Both the position numbers and the translations under genes were made by a program. This document shows, piece by piece, positions 14,299 to 22,449 of a DNA stretch of 23,435 bases. The notes below the pieces were generated by a model that saw only the letters and a list, made by a program, of their open reading frames with translations, had not been told where the DNA came from and searched no databases. Within the stretch, counting starts at the first letter, position 1; each line of letters opens with the position of its first letter. The stretch spans positions 1 through 23,435 of the forward strand of contig JAABTR010000078.1 of NCBI GenBank assembly GCA_011389755.1, given 5' to 3'. This stretch comes from Deltaproteobacteria bacterium. Lineage in GTDB: Bacteria; Myxococcota_A; Polyangia; JAAYKL01.

Positions 14299-15135
14299 AT
14301 GATCTGTTCTCTGGTGAGATGGAGCGTCGGCTGCATACTGACTGTCTCGACGGTAATCGCATGTGGCGTCCCGCCTTCGAGGCGGACGCAGGTGGAATAC
14401 ACCGATGCGGACGCTCAGGCCGAGACAACCGCGCGCTGCGCGGGCAGCCGGTCTCAGGATCTCGAAGGTCGCATCGAAAAAGCTCTCACAAGCCAGAGCT
14501 GGGATCGCGCCGCTCTCGAACAGATCGCCGCTGAGATCGCCAGAGACATAAAAGAGTGCCCCACGACCGCGTCTTTCGAGCAACTTGTCGCGCGTGCGCG
14601 CCTGCTCCATATCCTTACAGAGCTCGAGCCTGACCCCGAGAGACGCCAGCCTTCGGTTGAAACTGGAGTGAGCATCTCTCGAGAGCTCATGGATGCCTTT
14701 CCCGCCCATGTGGAATCTCCCTATTATCTCGCGATATTTTTGGGGCGTCAGGCGCAAAAGCAAGGTCTCTCCGCCCTCGCGACGGTCAAAAAAGTCGAAA
14801 AACTCGCCTTGTCGGCAGTGGAAAAAGACCCGGCGTTCGATTCCGCCGGTCCCTTGCGGTTTCTCGCAATGCTCTATATCAAAGCCCCTGCGTGGCCGGT
14901 GAGTATCGGCGATATTGACGCAGCGAGGGAATATGCCGTCCAGGCGGTCAAGACAGATGATGTGCCGATCAACTGGATCGTTTTGGCCGAGGTCTTGGCC
15001 GAAGACGGGGAGACAGAAAAAGCACGGCAGCTTCTCACGGATGCCCTGGATGCCAAGGCGGCCCGGCCGTCCTGGGAGCGCGCCAAGGTCATTTGGGAGC
15101 CTCGTGCTCGCGAGCTCCTGCGCCGTATCGACTGA
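14299..15135 (+). CDS. TPR-like lipoprotein of unknown function
   Basis: 278 residues. The N-terminus MICSLVRWSVGCILTVSTVIAC is a short lipoprotein signal with lipobox VIAC (C22). The mature protein is helical. EKALTSQSWDRAALEQIAAEI, SPYYLAIFLGRQAQ, ARLLHILTEL and INWIVLAEVLAEDGETEKARQLL look like tetratricopeptide-type helical hairpins, and the AREYAVQAVKTDD segment is reminiscent of TatT-like TRAP-associated lipoproteins. The ORF extends upstream into rplS, but the lipoprotein signal fixes the start near 14299 (GTG at 14287 is an alternative). It is probably cotranscribed with rplS. A partner is not evident. Confidence 0.68.
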   Translation: MICSLVRWSVGCILTVSTVIACGVPPSRRTQVEYTDADAQAETTARCAGSRSQDLEGRIEKALTSQSWDRAALEQIAAEIARDIKECPTTASFEQLVARARLLHILTELEPDPERRQPSVETGVSISRELMDAFPAHVESPYYLAIFLGRQAQKQGLSALATVKKVEKLALSAVEKDPAFDSAGPLRFLAMLYIKAPAWPVSIGDIDAAREYAVQAVKTDDVPINWIVLAEVLAEDGETEKARQLLTDALDAKAARPSWERAKVIWEPRARELLRRID

Positions 15136-15613
15136 CCCTTCCTCTCACCGCACCCATTTCCCAGACGGAGACGACAAATACACCTGGCTTTGAGGTCGGG
15201 ATCGTCGGCCGTGATCCGAGAAATGGCTAAAAGGGTTCTTCAGAATACAGCGTTGGGGGCGCTTGGGGGGCGCCTCAGAGCCGACGATGAGTCTCGATAA
15301 AGCGATTGATAACGGGAAAATGAACGATTTCTCCAGGAGATCTACGGGATACGAGATCTCTTCAGATTCGATCGCCTTGCGATCAAAGAATTGAGATCTC
15401 CGAGGTGGAGAGATCGAGGACAAAAATACGGTGTAAGCAAAAAAATACCGAGGCATTAAAATTATTTTTCGGCGATCCATGTTTTTAATATTTGGATATA
15501 GATTCCTATAAGTACTTTAATTTAAACCATAAACAGCGTGCTTCATGCCGAGATCCAGGGGAGGCAAGGGCGGATAAGTGGTGATTACGGTCGCAACACG
15601 AAATAGTTCGCTA
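15136..15613. other. Gene-free stretch with hairpins and an AT-rich section
   Basis: 478 nt with no convincing gene. The only ORF of size (minus strand, 15145-15480) has no Shine-Dalgarno and an unprotein-like composition. The first half is GC-rich with GGCGC/GCGCC (15258-15274), then AGATCT-based repeats at 15336-15401. About 15421-15535 is AT-rich, unlike the surroundings. GGATATAGATTCC (15494-15506) is a reverse-oriented relative of the operator repeats before the MerR gene. Confidence 0.5.
15336..15401. repeat. Nested inverted repeats with alternative pairings
   Basis: Two GAGATCTC copies (15353-15360, 15393-15400) flank a perfect 6-bp hairpin, GATCGC-CTT-GCGATC (15370-15384), centred on the same point. 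An upstream GGAGATCT (15336-15343) can also pair with AGATCTCC (15394-15401), so two outer stems compete for the same right arm. Confidence 0.5.
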
Positions 15614-15643
15614 TTGACAGGAATCTATTCAGTGGAATATATT
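15614..15643 (+). promoter_or_regulatory. Promoter of the MerR/sigma4-like pair
   Basis: A perfect -35 TTGACA (15614-15619) and a -10 TATATT (15638-15643) are separated by 18 nt, slightly longer than optimal, as is common for MerR-controlled promoters (usually 19-20). The MerR ATG is 44 nt downstream. Confidence 0.65.
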
Positions 15644-15645
15644 CC
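15620..15645. repeat. Two operator-like repeats inside the MerR promoter
   Basis: GGAATCTATTC (15620-15630) sits in the spacer and GGAATATATTC (15634-15644) covers the -10, 14 nt apart and differing at one base. The second extends to the perfect dyad GGAATATATTCC (15634-15645). Their position suits autoregulation by the MerR-family protein. Confidence 0.5.
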
Positions 15646-15687
15646 CCAGTATAAATTGAGACGCAAACACTCGGTGGTATCCAGACA

Positions 15688-16233
15688 ATGGATTCGTTAG
15701 AAAAGAACATCCCCAGTAGCGGCCTTTTAAACGAAAAGGAGCTGGATCTGTTCGAAAAACAGAACCCGGACGGGATGTCCTCCGCTCAGATCATTGATCT
15801 CTTCAATAAGCGCGGGATCAAGTTTTCGGAGGCAACTTTTCGCAAATATGTGCAGCTGGGCCTGTTGCCGAGGAGCCGCCGGGTCGGAAGTAAGGGTAAA
15901 CACAAGGGGTCGAGAGGGCTCTATCCTCCAGGGACCGCGCGTCAGGTCAACGAAATCAAGAGGATGATGGCGCTCGATTACACGATCGAAGAAATCAGGC
16001 AGCACTTCGCATTCGTTGGCGGCGAGATCGAAGAGCTGAGGACCTTGCTCATGAGAATCATGGACAGACTCGAAGAGAGCTTGGTCCGGAACGAGGAAGA
16101 TGCCTTCATCATCGCCGGGCTCAGGGCGCAAATCGGCGAAGCGAGGGTGACGGCAAAGAGCCTTGTCGTGAGGCTGGAAGACGCAGCAACGAGGATTCGC
16201 GAGTTGAGGCAAACAGCTCGAGAGGCTGTCTAG
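15688..16233 (+). CDS. MerR-family regulator with C-terminal coiled coil
   Basis: 181 residues. An N-terminal extension (1-28) precedes a MerR-type winged helix: SSAQIIDLFNKRGIKFSEAT, then FRKYVQLGLLPRSRRVG (the typical YxxxGLL element), a basic loop GSKGKHKGSRGLYP and TARQVNEIKRMMALDYTIEEIRQHF. Residues about 111-181 are predicted coiled coil (EIEELRTLLMRIMDRLEESL), which would dimerise it. There is no Cys or effector domain, so the signal is not evident. There is no clear Shine-Dalgarno. It is followed after 40 nt by the sigma4-like gene on the same strand, and its promoter carries operator-like repeats, so it probably regulates itself and its partner. Confidence 0.8.
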   Translation: MDSLEKNIPSSGLLNEKELDLFEKQNPDGMSSAQIIDLFNKRGIKFSEATFRKYVQLGLLPRSRRVGSKGKHKGSRGLYPPGTARQVNEIKRMMALDYTIEEIRQHFAFVGGEIEELRTLLMRIMDRLEESLVRNEEDAFIIAGLRAQIGEARVTAKSLVVRLEDAATRIRELRQTAREAV

Positions 16234-16273
16234 GGCGACGGCACTCGGCGACCAAGTGAACCGGGAGGAGACC

Positions 16274-16768
16274 ATGTCAGAGGCGAAAAAGCTCGATAGG
16301 GCGGATGTCGAGCAGCAGGGTGGTCGAAAGGCGCGAAGCACGCGGAGGAAGCGTCCGGTTCGTGCTCGAACCATTCCAATCAAGAAGATGACCAAGGAGC
16401 AGATGCGCATCGGCAGGCTCCTGTATCCAGAGATGGACCACGGGAGGCCCAAGGTCAGAGCCCATTGCGCAGGTGGCGAGAGGCCCTGCCCCTTCGTGAG
16501 CTGCAAGTATCACTTGTATCTCGACGTGAACCCGGAGACCGGATCGATCAAGCTGAACTTTCCCGACATAGAGATTTGGGAGATGGCCGAAACGTGCGCT
16601 CTGGATATCGCAGAGAGAGGCGGTGTCACCCTCGAAGAGGTCGGAGAGATAATGAACCTCACGAGGGAGCGCATTCGGCAGCTCGAGATGTCCGGAATCA
16701 GCAGAATGATCGAAAAAGACAAAGAGCTGGGCATCAACCTCGAACAATTTGCCGAAAAGGCCAGCTGA
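16274..16768 (+). CDS. Stand-alone sigma region 4-like HTH protein with Cys cluster
   Basis: 164 residues. The N-terminal 40 residues are very basic (GRKARSTRRKRPVRAR). A middle part has four Cys, C65, C72, C77 and C108, the first three in HCAGGERPCPFVSCKYH. The C-terminal part, VTLEEVGEIMNLTRERIRQLE (118-138), is the helix-turn-helix of primary sigma factor region 4, which reads the -35 element. Regions 2 and 3 are missing, so it cannot be a full sigma factor. It may modulate RNA polymerase or act as a DNA-binding co-regulator, and the Cys may hold zinc or an iron-sulfur cluster. The ATG at 16274 is set by GGGAGGAG (16263-16270); a GTG at 16256 is rejected. It is cotranscribed with the MerR protein and converges on ribD. 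Confidence 0.75.
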   Translation: MSEAKKLDRADVEQQGGRKARSTRRKRPVRARTIPIKKMTKEQMRIGRLLYPEMDHGRPKVRAHCAGGERPCPFVSCKYHLYLDVNPETGSIKLNFPDIEIWEMAETCALDIAERGGVTLEEVGEIMNLTRERIRQLEMSGISRMIEKDKELGINLEQFAEKAS

Positions 16769-16809
16769 AGAGCGACCTCGAGGCGAGAAATGTGCACGCG
16801 CCGGGGCCT

Positions 16810-17934
16810 TTAGTCTTCGTTGTCTGCCGGGTAAACGATATATCCGTCGATGAAGAGGTCGTCGGCGAGCTGCTGGGTCTCGACATCGACGAGCCGGGTC
16901 GCGTCTTCGATGCGATCGACACCTGCGAGCCCGTTCCAGCAAATTCCCCGGCCGATGAGCTTGGGGGCGATGAACAAGCAGAGCCTGTCGGCCAGCTGAG
17001 CGGACAAAAAAGCCCCGTGGATTTTTGCACCGCCTTCGACCAGGACGCTCAGGACTCCGCGCTGCCCGAGCACGGAGACCAGGCGACGAAGGTCCACTTT
17101 GCCCGTCGCGTCAGCGGGTAAGGTCACGACCTCGACACCGGGCAGAGCCTGCAACTTTTCTTTTTGATTGCCGGGATCGTTGCTGTGGGCCACGAGCACT
17201 GGAGTTTGGGGCGATGCCGAAGCGATGAGGGCGGATTCGAGAGGAACCCGCAGCGAGGAATCCATCACGATTCGCAGCGGGGTGATGCCGGGCGCATCTC
17301 GAACGGTCAGCTGAGGATCGTCGCTTAGGACGGTCTCGATGCCCACGAGGACCGCGTCGCAGTCGGCTCTGAGCTCGTGGGCGCGACGTCTCGCCTCGGC
17401 CCCTGTGATCCATTTCGAGCTTCTGGTGTGGGTCGCCAGGTTGCCGTCGAGGGTCATTGCCGCCTTGAGGAGGATGCCCGGGCGTCCCGTCGTTCGATGG
17501 TTCATGTAACCGAACAAGAGCCTGTTGCACTTTGCCTCCCAAGGTCCGCCTGAGGCGACCTCGATGCCGGCGCGTTCCAAGACTTCGATGCCGCCCCCGC
17601 TGACGCGGAGGTCCGGATCCATCATACCTACGATGACGCGACCGACCCCGGAGGCGACGATCGCGTCGGCACAAGGAGGCGTGCGCCCGAAGTGACAACA
17701 GGGTTCTAAGGTCACATAAAGATCAGACCCGCGAGCAGCTTCTTTGGCCTGCCCGAGGGCAACGGCTTCGGCGTGGGGGTGACCCGGACGCTCGTGGTGT
17801 CCTTCCCCGACGATACGACCGGCAGCGACAACGACCGCGCCAACGCGGGGGTTGGGACTGGGGCGGCTTTGCCTGGCGAGCTGAATCGCGACGTCCATGA
17901 AGAAGGGATCGATCGGTGGACGCCTTGGAGGCAT
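16810..17934 (-). CDS. ribD: Bifunctional riboflavin deaminase/reductase RibD
   Basis: 374 residues, both domains present. The N-terminal cytidine-deaminase-like part has HAE (H54, E56) and EPCCHFGRTPPC (C79, C88), the zinc site; it removes ammonia from the diaminopyrimidine. The C-terminal reductase part (about 150-374) contains GRPGILLKAAMTLDG, DAVLVGIETVLSDDPQLTVR and SVLVEGGAKIHGAFL, and reduces the ribose with NADPH. Together they make two successive steps of riboflavin synthesis. The ATG is 3 nt after the nrdR stop. It is the last gene of the long minus-strand unit; no other rib gene follows within the window. Confidence 0.96.
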   Translation of the reverse strand: MPPRRPPIDPFFMDVAIQLARQSRPSPNPRVGAVVVAAGRIVGEGHHERPGHPHAEAVALGQAKEAARGSDLYVTLEPCCHFGRTPPCADAIVASGVGRVIVGMMDPDLRVSGGGIEVLERAGIEVASGGPWEAKCNRLLFGYMNHRTTGRPGILLKAAMTLDGNLATHTRSSKWITGAEARRRAHELRADCDAVLVGIETVLSDDPQLTVRDAPGITPLRIVMDSSLRVPLESALIASASPQTPVLVAHSNDPGNQKEKLQALPGVEVVTLPADATGKVDLRRLVSVLGQRGVLSVLVEGGAKIHGAFLSAQLADRLCLFIAPKLIGRGICWNGLAGVDRIEDATRLVDVETQQLADDLFIDGYIVYPADNED

Positions 17935-17937
17935 GAC

Positions 17938-18417
17938 TTAAGGACCTTTCTTCGAGGTTGTCTTTCTGTCCTTTATGAGATCTGCCAGCTCTTGCATGAA
18001 CTCGTCAATATCCTTGAAAGAGCGATAAACGCTGGCGAACCGGACATAAGCGACTTCGTCGAGCTGTTGCAGCCTGGACATGATCTTTTCACCGATAAGA
18101 CGACTCGAGATCTCCGTCTCACCCGTGGCGCTGGATTCCTCCCCGATTTTATCCGCCAGGCGCTCAATCGCATCCACAGAGATGGGGCGCTTTTCACAGG
18201 CTTTGTAGATGCCCCTGAGCATCTTGTCGCGACTCCATGGCTCTCGCCGGTCGTCTTTTTTGATGACGACCGGCAAGGAGCGGTCCGCTCGTTCGTAGGT
18301 CGTGAAGCGGTGCGAGCAGGAGTCACAAAGTCGCCTGCGCCGAATCTCGGTGCCTTCTTTAGCGCTGCGAGAATCGATGACGCGGGTATCCAGCTCTCCA
18401 CAGACCGGGCATTTCAT
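17938..18417 (-). CDS. nrdR: Transcriptional repressor NrdR
   Basis: 159 residues. The N-terminal zinc ribbon CPVC (C3, C6) and CDSC (C31, C34) is complete and binds NrdR boxes ahead of ribonucleotide reductase genes. The ATP-cone follows (PVVIKKDDRREPWSRDKMLRGIYKACEKRPIS), sensing ATP/dATP. VRFASVYRSFKDIDEF near the end is the conserved NrdR motif. The ATG overlaps the rpiB stop by 4 nt. The C-terminal tail KDRKTTSKKGP is a short basic extension. The nrdR-ribD order is widespread. Confidence 0.97.
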   Translation of the reverse strand: MKCPVCGELDTRVIDSRSAKEGTEIRRRRLCDSCSHRFTTYERADRSLPVVIKKDDRREPWSRDKMLRGIYKACEKRPISVDAIERLADKIGEESSATGETEISSRLIGEKIMSRLQQLDEVAYVRFASVYRSFKDIDEFMQELADLIKDRKTTSKKGP

Positions 18418-18851
18418 CGCAGTTCGATTTTGTCGATTCGCCGGGAATGCCTCCCCCCTTGAAAGGAGGCGGTCAAAAATTCCCGCACGATGTCTTCGGC
18501 AAGACCCGGCCCGATGACACGGCCCCCAAGGCAGAGGACGTTCGCGTCGTTATGCTCGCGGCTCATCTTGGCCATGTAAGGGTCTGTGCAAAGTGCCGCC
18601 CGAACGCCGCGGTGGCGGTTGGCGGCCATGCTGATACCGATGCCGGTGCCGCAAATCAGGATGCCTTTGTCGGCTTGACCGGTCTCTATGGCGCGCGCGA
18701 GCTCATGAGCCAGGTCCGGATAGTCCACCGAGTCCGTGGTGTGAGTTCCCAAATCGATGATTTCGTAGTCCGAGCGTGACAGGCTTCGGCGAAGCGACTC
18801 CTTGAGCTCGAATCCACCGTGATCACAGGCGAGTGCGATTTTTTGAGGCAT
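18414..18851 (-). CDS. rpiB: Ribose-5-phosphate isomerase B
   Basis: 145 residues of the RpiB/LacAB family, which interconverts ribose-5-phosphate and ribulose-5-phosphate. Visible sites are CDHGGFELK (D10-H11), DLGTHTTDSVDYPD, the catalytic Cys in ICGTGIGISMAANR (C67) and the His in REHNDANVL (H100). The chosen ATG starts directly before KIALACDHGG; 26 upstream in-frame codons overlap the end of fabF and are rejected. There is no strong Shine-Dalgarno. It lies 7 nt after fabF and overlaps nrdR by 4 nt. Confidence 0.96.
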   Translation of the reverse strand: MPQKIALACDHGGFELKESLRRSLSRSDYEIIDLGTHTTDSVDYPDLAHELARAIETGQADKGILICGTGIGISMAANRHRGVRAALCTDPYMAKMSREHNDANVLCLGGRVIGPGLAEDIVREFLTASFQGGRHSRRIDKIELR

Positions 18852-18858
18852 GTTAAAA

Positions 18859-20106
18859 TCAATCTTTGAACCGGCTGAAACACAAGGTGGCGTTCGTTCC
18901 GCCAAAACCAAGGGAGTTGGAGACGACATTGTCGATCTTCATCTCCCGCGGCTCGTTGGGGACGTAGTCCAAATCGCATTCCGGATCCGGGTTGTTTAAG
19001 TTGGCGGTGGGGGGCGCAACTTGCTCGCGGATGGCTTTGGCTGAGGCGACGGCTTCCACCGCACCGGCGGCCCCCAAAAGGTGACCGGTCATCGACTTGG
19101 TCGAGCTCATTGCCAGCTTCTTGGCGTGATCTCCGAAGGCGTTTTTGACCGCCAACGTCTCCAGCGGGTCGTTCAGCGGAGTGGATGTTCCATGAGCGTT
19201 GATGTACTGAACGTCTTCGCGGGCGATCCCCGCCGACCTCATGGCCATCTGCATGCACCGCACGGCACCTTCTCCACCGGGGGACGGAGCCGTAATGTGG
19301 TTCGCGTCGGCGGTGGCGCCGTATCCGGTCAGCTCCGCGTAAATTTTGGCTCCTCGCGCCTTGGCGTGTTCAAGCTCCTCCAATATGAGGATTCCGGAAC
19401 CTTCGGACATGACGAAGCCATCCCGATCTCGGTCGAAAGGACGGCTCGCTGTTTCGGGATCGTCGTTTCGCGTGGAGAGCGCTTTGAGGGCGTTGAATCC
19501 CCCGATCCCAAGAGGCGTTATCGTCGACTCGGCGCCTCCGGCGATCATGACATCGGTCTCCCCGAGCTGAATCCAGCGAAGAGCGTCGCCGATGGCATGT
19601 GAGGAGCTCGAGCACGCGGTCGTCGTCGTGATGCACGGGCCTTTCGCGTTGAAGCGTATCGAGATTTGGCCGGGCGCCAAGTTGGAGATGATGCCTGGGA
19701 TGAAGTAGGGCGAGATGCGCCTGGGCCCCTTGGCATTGAGCGTGTCCTTGGTAGACTCGATGGTCTCGAGTCCGCCGAGGCCCGCGCCGATGATTGTTCC
19801 CACTCTGGGAGCCATCTCGTCGGTTATCTCGAGGCCGGAGTCGCGGATTGCTTCGTAGGCAGCGGCGATCGCGAAGTGGATGAAGCGGTCCATTTGGCGG
19901 ACCTCTCGTTTGGGTATCCACTTGTGGGGGTCGAAATCCTTGACCTCTCCCGCGATCTTCGTCGGGAAAGCCTCTGTATCGAATCTCGAGATCCGCGCGA
20001 TACCGCTTCGGAGCTTCATGAAGCCGTCCCACATGCTCGCGACGTCATTGCCGAGCGGGGTAACCGCTCCCAGCCCGGTAATTACTACTCTTCGCTTGTG
20101 TGCCAC
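18859..20106 (-). CDS. fabF: Beta-ketoacyl-ACP synthase II
   Basis: 415 residues, full length. The catalytic triad is complete: C165 in TACSSSSH, H305 in NAHGTSTPLND and H342 in MTGHLLGAAGA. It elongates acyl-ACP by condensing with malonyl-ACP. The start codon is GTG, with AAAGGA about 7 nt upstream, inside the 15-nt gap after acpP. The C-terminal NSLGFGGTNATL is conserved. It follows acpP directly, the classic acpP-fabF pair. Confidence 0.97.
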   Translation of the reverse strand: MAHKRRVVITGLGAVTPLGNDVASMWDGFMKLRSGIARISRFDTEAFPTKIAGEVKDFDPHKWIPKREVRQMDRFIHFAIAAAYEAIRDSGLEITDEMAPRVGTIIGAGLGGLETIESTKDTLNAKGPRRISPYFIPGIISNLAPGQISIRFNAKGPCITTTTACSSSSHAIGDALRWIQLGETDVMIAGGAESTITPLGIGGFNALKALSTRNDDPETASRPFDRDRDGFVMSEGSGILILEELEHAKARGAKIYAELTGYGATADANHITAPSPGGEGAVRCMQMAMRSAGIAREDVQYINAHGTSTPLNDPLETLAVKNAFGDHAKKLAMSSTKSMTGHLLGAAGAVEAVASAKAIREQVAPPTANLNNPDPECDLDYVPNEPREMKIDNVVSNSLGFGGTNATLCFSRFKD

Positions 20107-20121
20107 GGCTGTCCTTTCTTT

Positions 20122-20358
20122 TTAGCTGTTCGCTTTGGAGGTGATGTAATCGACGGCATCCTTGAATGTCCGCAGCTTTTCGGTGTCCTCGTCGGGGATG
20201 TCGATCTCGAATTGCTCTTCGAGAGCCAGGACCAGCTCGACGACCGCGAGGCTGTCAGCGCCCAGATCGTCGACGAAAGAGGTCTCCATCTTCACCTGCT
20301 CGGGGTCGACGTCCAACTGCTGGCAAACGATCTCGCGTACTTGGTTTTCGATTTCCAT
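20122..20358 (-). CDS. acpP: Acyl carrier protein
   Basis: 78 residues, acidic. The phosphopantetheine attachment site is the Ser in DLGADSLAVVEL. The start MEIENQVREIVCQQLDVDPEQV and the end FKDAVDYITSKA are typical. The ATG has GGAGGA 5 nt upstream; a TTG four codons earlier is rejected because it sits inside that Shine-Dalgarno. A 77-nt gap separates it from fabD, where fabG is found in most relatives. Confidence 0.97.
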   Translation of the reverse strand: MEIENQVREIVCQQLDVDPEQVKMETSFVDDLGADSLAVVELVLALEEQFEIDIPDEDTEKLRTFKDAVDYITSKANS

Positions 20359-20435
20359 TTTTTCCTCCAATAATCGTCGCGCGAACGGTTGGTGAAAGCG
20401 CGAGCGTTTTCTTGCGGCGTTATAGGGCCGCGGGC

Positions 20436-21374
20436 TTATGAGTTTGCCTCGAGCATCCGAATCGCGTCTTCGACGTTTTCCGGAGCTTGGACGGAAACAA
20501 CCTTGGCCTGGGGGTCTATTTTGCGAAGGAGGCCCGCCAACACGTTGCCGGGGCCGAACTCCACAAACCGATCGACCCCCTCGGACAAGAGTGTTTTCAT
20601 CGACTCTGTCCAGCGAACCGGGCTCGTGACCTGTTTTACCAGCAACTCGCGTATGCGCGAAGGGTCCCGGTTCGGAGCTGCTTCGACATTTGAGACTACG
20701 GGCACCCGGGGAGGGGCCAGCGCGATGTCTTCGAGAAAAGCATCCAGGCCCCTGGCCGCCGGCTCCATGAGTGTGCAGTGGAAAGGGGCGCTCACTTTCA
20801 GTGGGATGACGCGGCCGCCCCGCTTTTTCAGCTCGGCACTCGCCCGGGCGACGGCATCTTTGTCGCCCGAGATGACAATCTGTTCGGGAGAGTTGAAGTT
20901 CGCCGGCGAGACGACTCCGTCCGATGATTCGAGCCGACAGACCTCTTCTATGACAGCCGCATCGAGTTTCATCACCGCGGCCATCGCCCCTTGTCCCGCC
21001 GGGACGGCGTCTTGCATGAGCTGGCCGCGCCGGCGCGTTGTGCGCACGGCATCTTCGAAGGTCATGGCGCGCGCTGCCACGAGGGCAGAAAACTCACCGA
21101 GGCTATGACCGGCTACGAAATCCGGTTCGATGTCGCATTTGTCTTGAAACGCCCACAAAGCAGCCGTCGAGACCGTCAGGATCGAGGGCTGCGTGTTGGC
21201 GGTCAGGGTGAGGTCTTCGCCGGGGCCCTCGAAGATGAGTGTGCTCAGAGAATCTTTGAGCGCTTGGTCCGCACGCTCGAATGCCGAGCGCGCGGCTTCG
21301 GAGCTTTCGTGCAGCTCCTTGCCCATTCCGACTTTCTGTGCACCTTGGCCGGGAAAGAGAAAAGCGACTTTCAT
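20436..21374 (-). CDS. fabD: Malonyl-CoA:ACP transacylase
   Basis: 312 residues. The acyl-transferase motif GHSLGEFSAL carries the nucleophile S91, with the catalytic His in SAPFHCTLM (H199). The N-terminal VAFLFPGQGAQKVGMG and the end VDRFVEFGPGNVLAGL are standard. It loads malonyl groups onto ACP. The ATG is 2 nt after the fabH stop and has GAGGTGG upstream; two in-frame GTG codons at 21383 and 21380 are less likely. Confidence 0.97.
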   Translation of the reverse strand: MKVAFLFPGQGAQKVGMGKELHESSEAARSAFERADQALKDSLSTLIFEGPGEDLTLTANTQPSILTVSTAALWAFQDKCDIEPDFVAGHSLGEFSALVAARAMTFEDAVRTTRRRGQLMQDAVPAGQGAMAAVMKLDAAVIEEVCRLESSDGVVSPANFNSPEQIVISGDKDAVARASAELKKRGGRVIPLKVSAPFHCTLMEPAARGLDAFLEDIALAPPRVPVVSNVEAAPNRDPSRIRELLVKQVTSPVRWTESMKTLLSEGVDRFVEFGPGNVLAGLLRKIDPQAKVVSVQAPENVEDAIRMLEANS

Positions 21375-21376
21375 TT

Positions 21377-22369
21377 TCACCACCTCAAAAGCGCAGAGCC
21401 CCAGGAGATTCCGCCTCCGAGGGCTATCATGAGCATCAGATCACCTTCGTTGACGCGCCCAGCGCGGACCCCCTCGTCGAGGGCGATGGGGATGGACGCG
21501 CTCGAAGTGTTGCCGAAACGCTCCAGGTTCAAGATGAACTTATCGAGCGGAATGGACACCCGCTTCGAGACCGCTTCGAGGATGCGCATGTTCGCTTGAT
21601 GGGCGACCACGATGTCGACATCCTCAGCGGAAAAATCGTTGGCCGCTATCGCTGCCTTTGCTGCGTCCGCCAGGTAGCGGACGGCATAGCGATAGACTTC
21701 GCGCCCTTCCATGTGGACATAGTGAAGTCGGTCGGTCACCGTCTGTTTAGAGGCCGGCATCGCCGAACCTCCGGCGGGGATCTTTAAGATATTCGCCAAG
21801 GAACCGTCGGTGAACTTGTGTGTCGAGAGGATGCCGCGGTTCTCAGCGGTATCGCCCCGCAGGATGAAGGCGCCGGCGCCGTCTCCGAAGAGGACGCAGG
21901 TGTTGCGATCTTCGAAGTCCAAAACGCGGGACAAAAGCTCGACCCCTATCACGGCTACGTTCTTGGCCTGGCCGCCCCGTATGAAGCTGTCGGCGATAGA
22001 CAGCCCGTAGATGGAACCGGCGCAAGCCGCCGCGATATCGAAGGAGGGACAGTTGTTTTTAGCACCAATCTTATGCTGAACATAGGCGGCGGTTGCTGGT
22101 AGGGGCCTGTCGGGAGTCACGGTGCCGCAAATGATCATGTCGAGGTCATCGGGCTTCAATCCCGCCATATCGAGCCCATTCAGCACGGCCTGCGCGGCCA
22201 TGTCCGACGTCGCGATTCCGTCCTTGGCGATCCTTCTCTCACGGATTCCGGTGCGTTCCACGATCCATTCGTCTGATGTGTCGACGAGCTTTTCGAGGTC
22301 GGCGTTCGTGAGCACACCTTCGGCCACATAGCTGCCGGTACCGACGATCCTGGTCCGAATCTCAGTCAT
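21377..22369 (-). CDS. fabH: Beta-ketoacyl-ACP synthase III
   Basis: 330 residues. The triad is C116 in AAACAGSIYG, H257 in VAHQANMRI and N287 in FGNTSSASIPIAL, with the C-terminal GGGISWGSALL. It starts fatty-acid synthesis by joining acetyl-CoA (or branched starters) to malonyl-ACP. The ATG is chosen because RTRIVGTGSYV follows it as in the family; 20 upstream in-frame codons lack homology. Upstream is rpmF rather than the usual plsX. Confidence 0.97.
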   Translation of the reverse strand: MTEIRTRIVGTGSYVAEGVLTNADLEKLVDTSDEWIVERTGIRERRIAKDGIATSDMAAQAVLNGLDMAGLKPDDLDMIICGTVTPDRPLPATAAYVQHKIGAKNNCPSFDIAAACAGSIYGLSIADSFIRGGQAKNVAVIGVELLSRVLDFEDRNTCVLFGDGAGAFILRGDTAENRGILSTHKFTDGSLANILKIPAGGSAMPASKQTVTDRLHYVHMEGREVYRYAVRYLADAAKAAIAANDFSAEDVDIVVAHQANMRILEAVSKRVSIPLDKFILNLERFGNTSSASIPIALDEGVRAGRVNEGDLMLMIALGGGISWGSALLRW

Positions 22370-22449
22370 CGAGCTTACTGCTTTCCAACTCGCAATGTGC
22401 CGCCTTGGGACAAGGCGACCGGGAACCATATCGAGTTATATGCTTTTGA

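Noticed and set aside
15145..15480. 111-codon minus-strand frame in the gene-free stretch
   Set aside because: It has no Shine-Dalgarno and no similarity; it spans the hairpin repeats and a composition shift.
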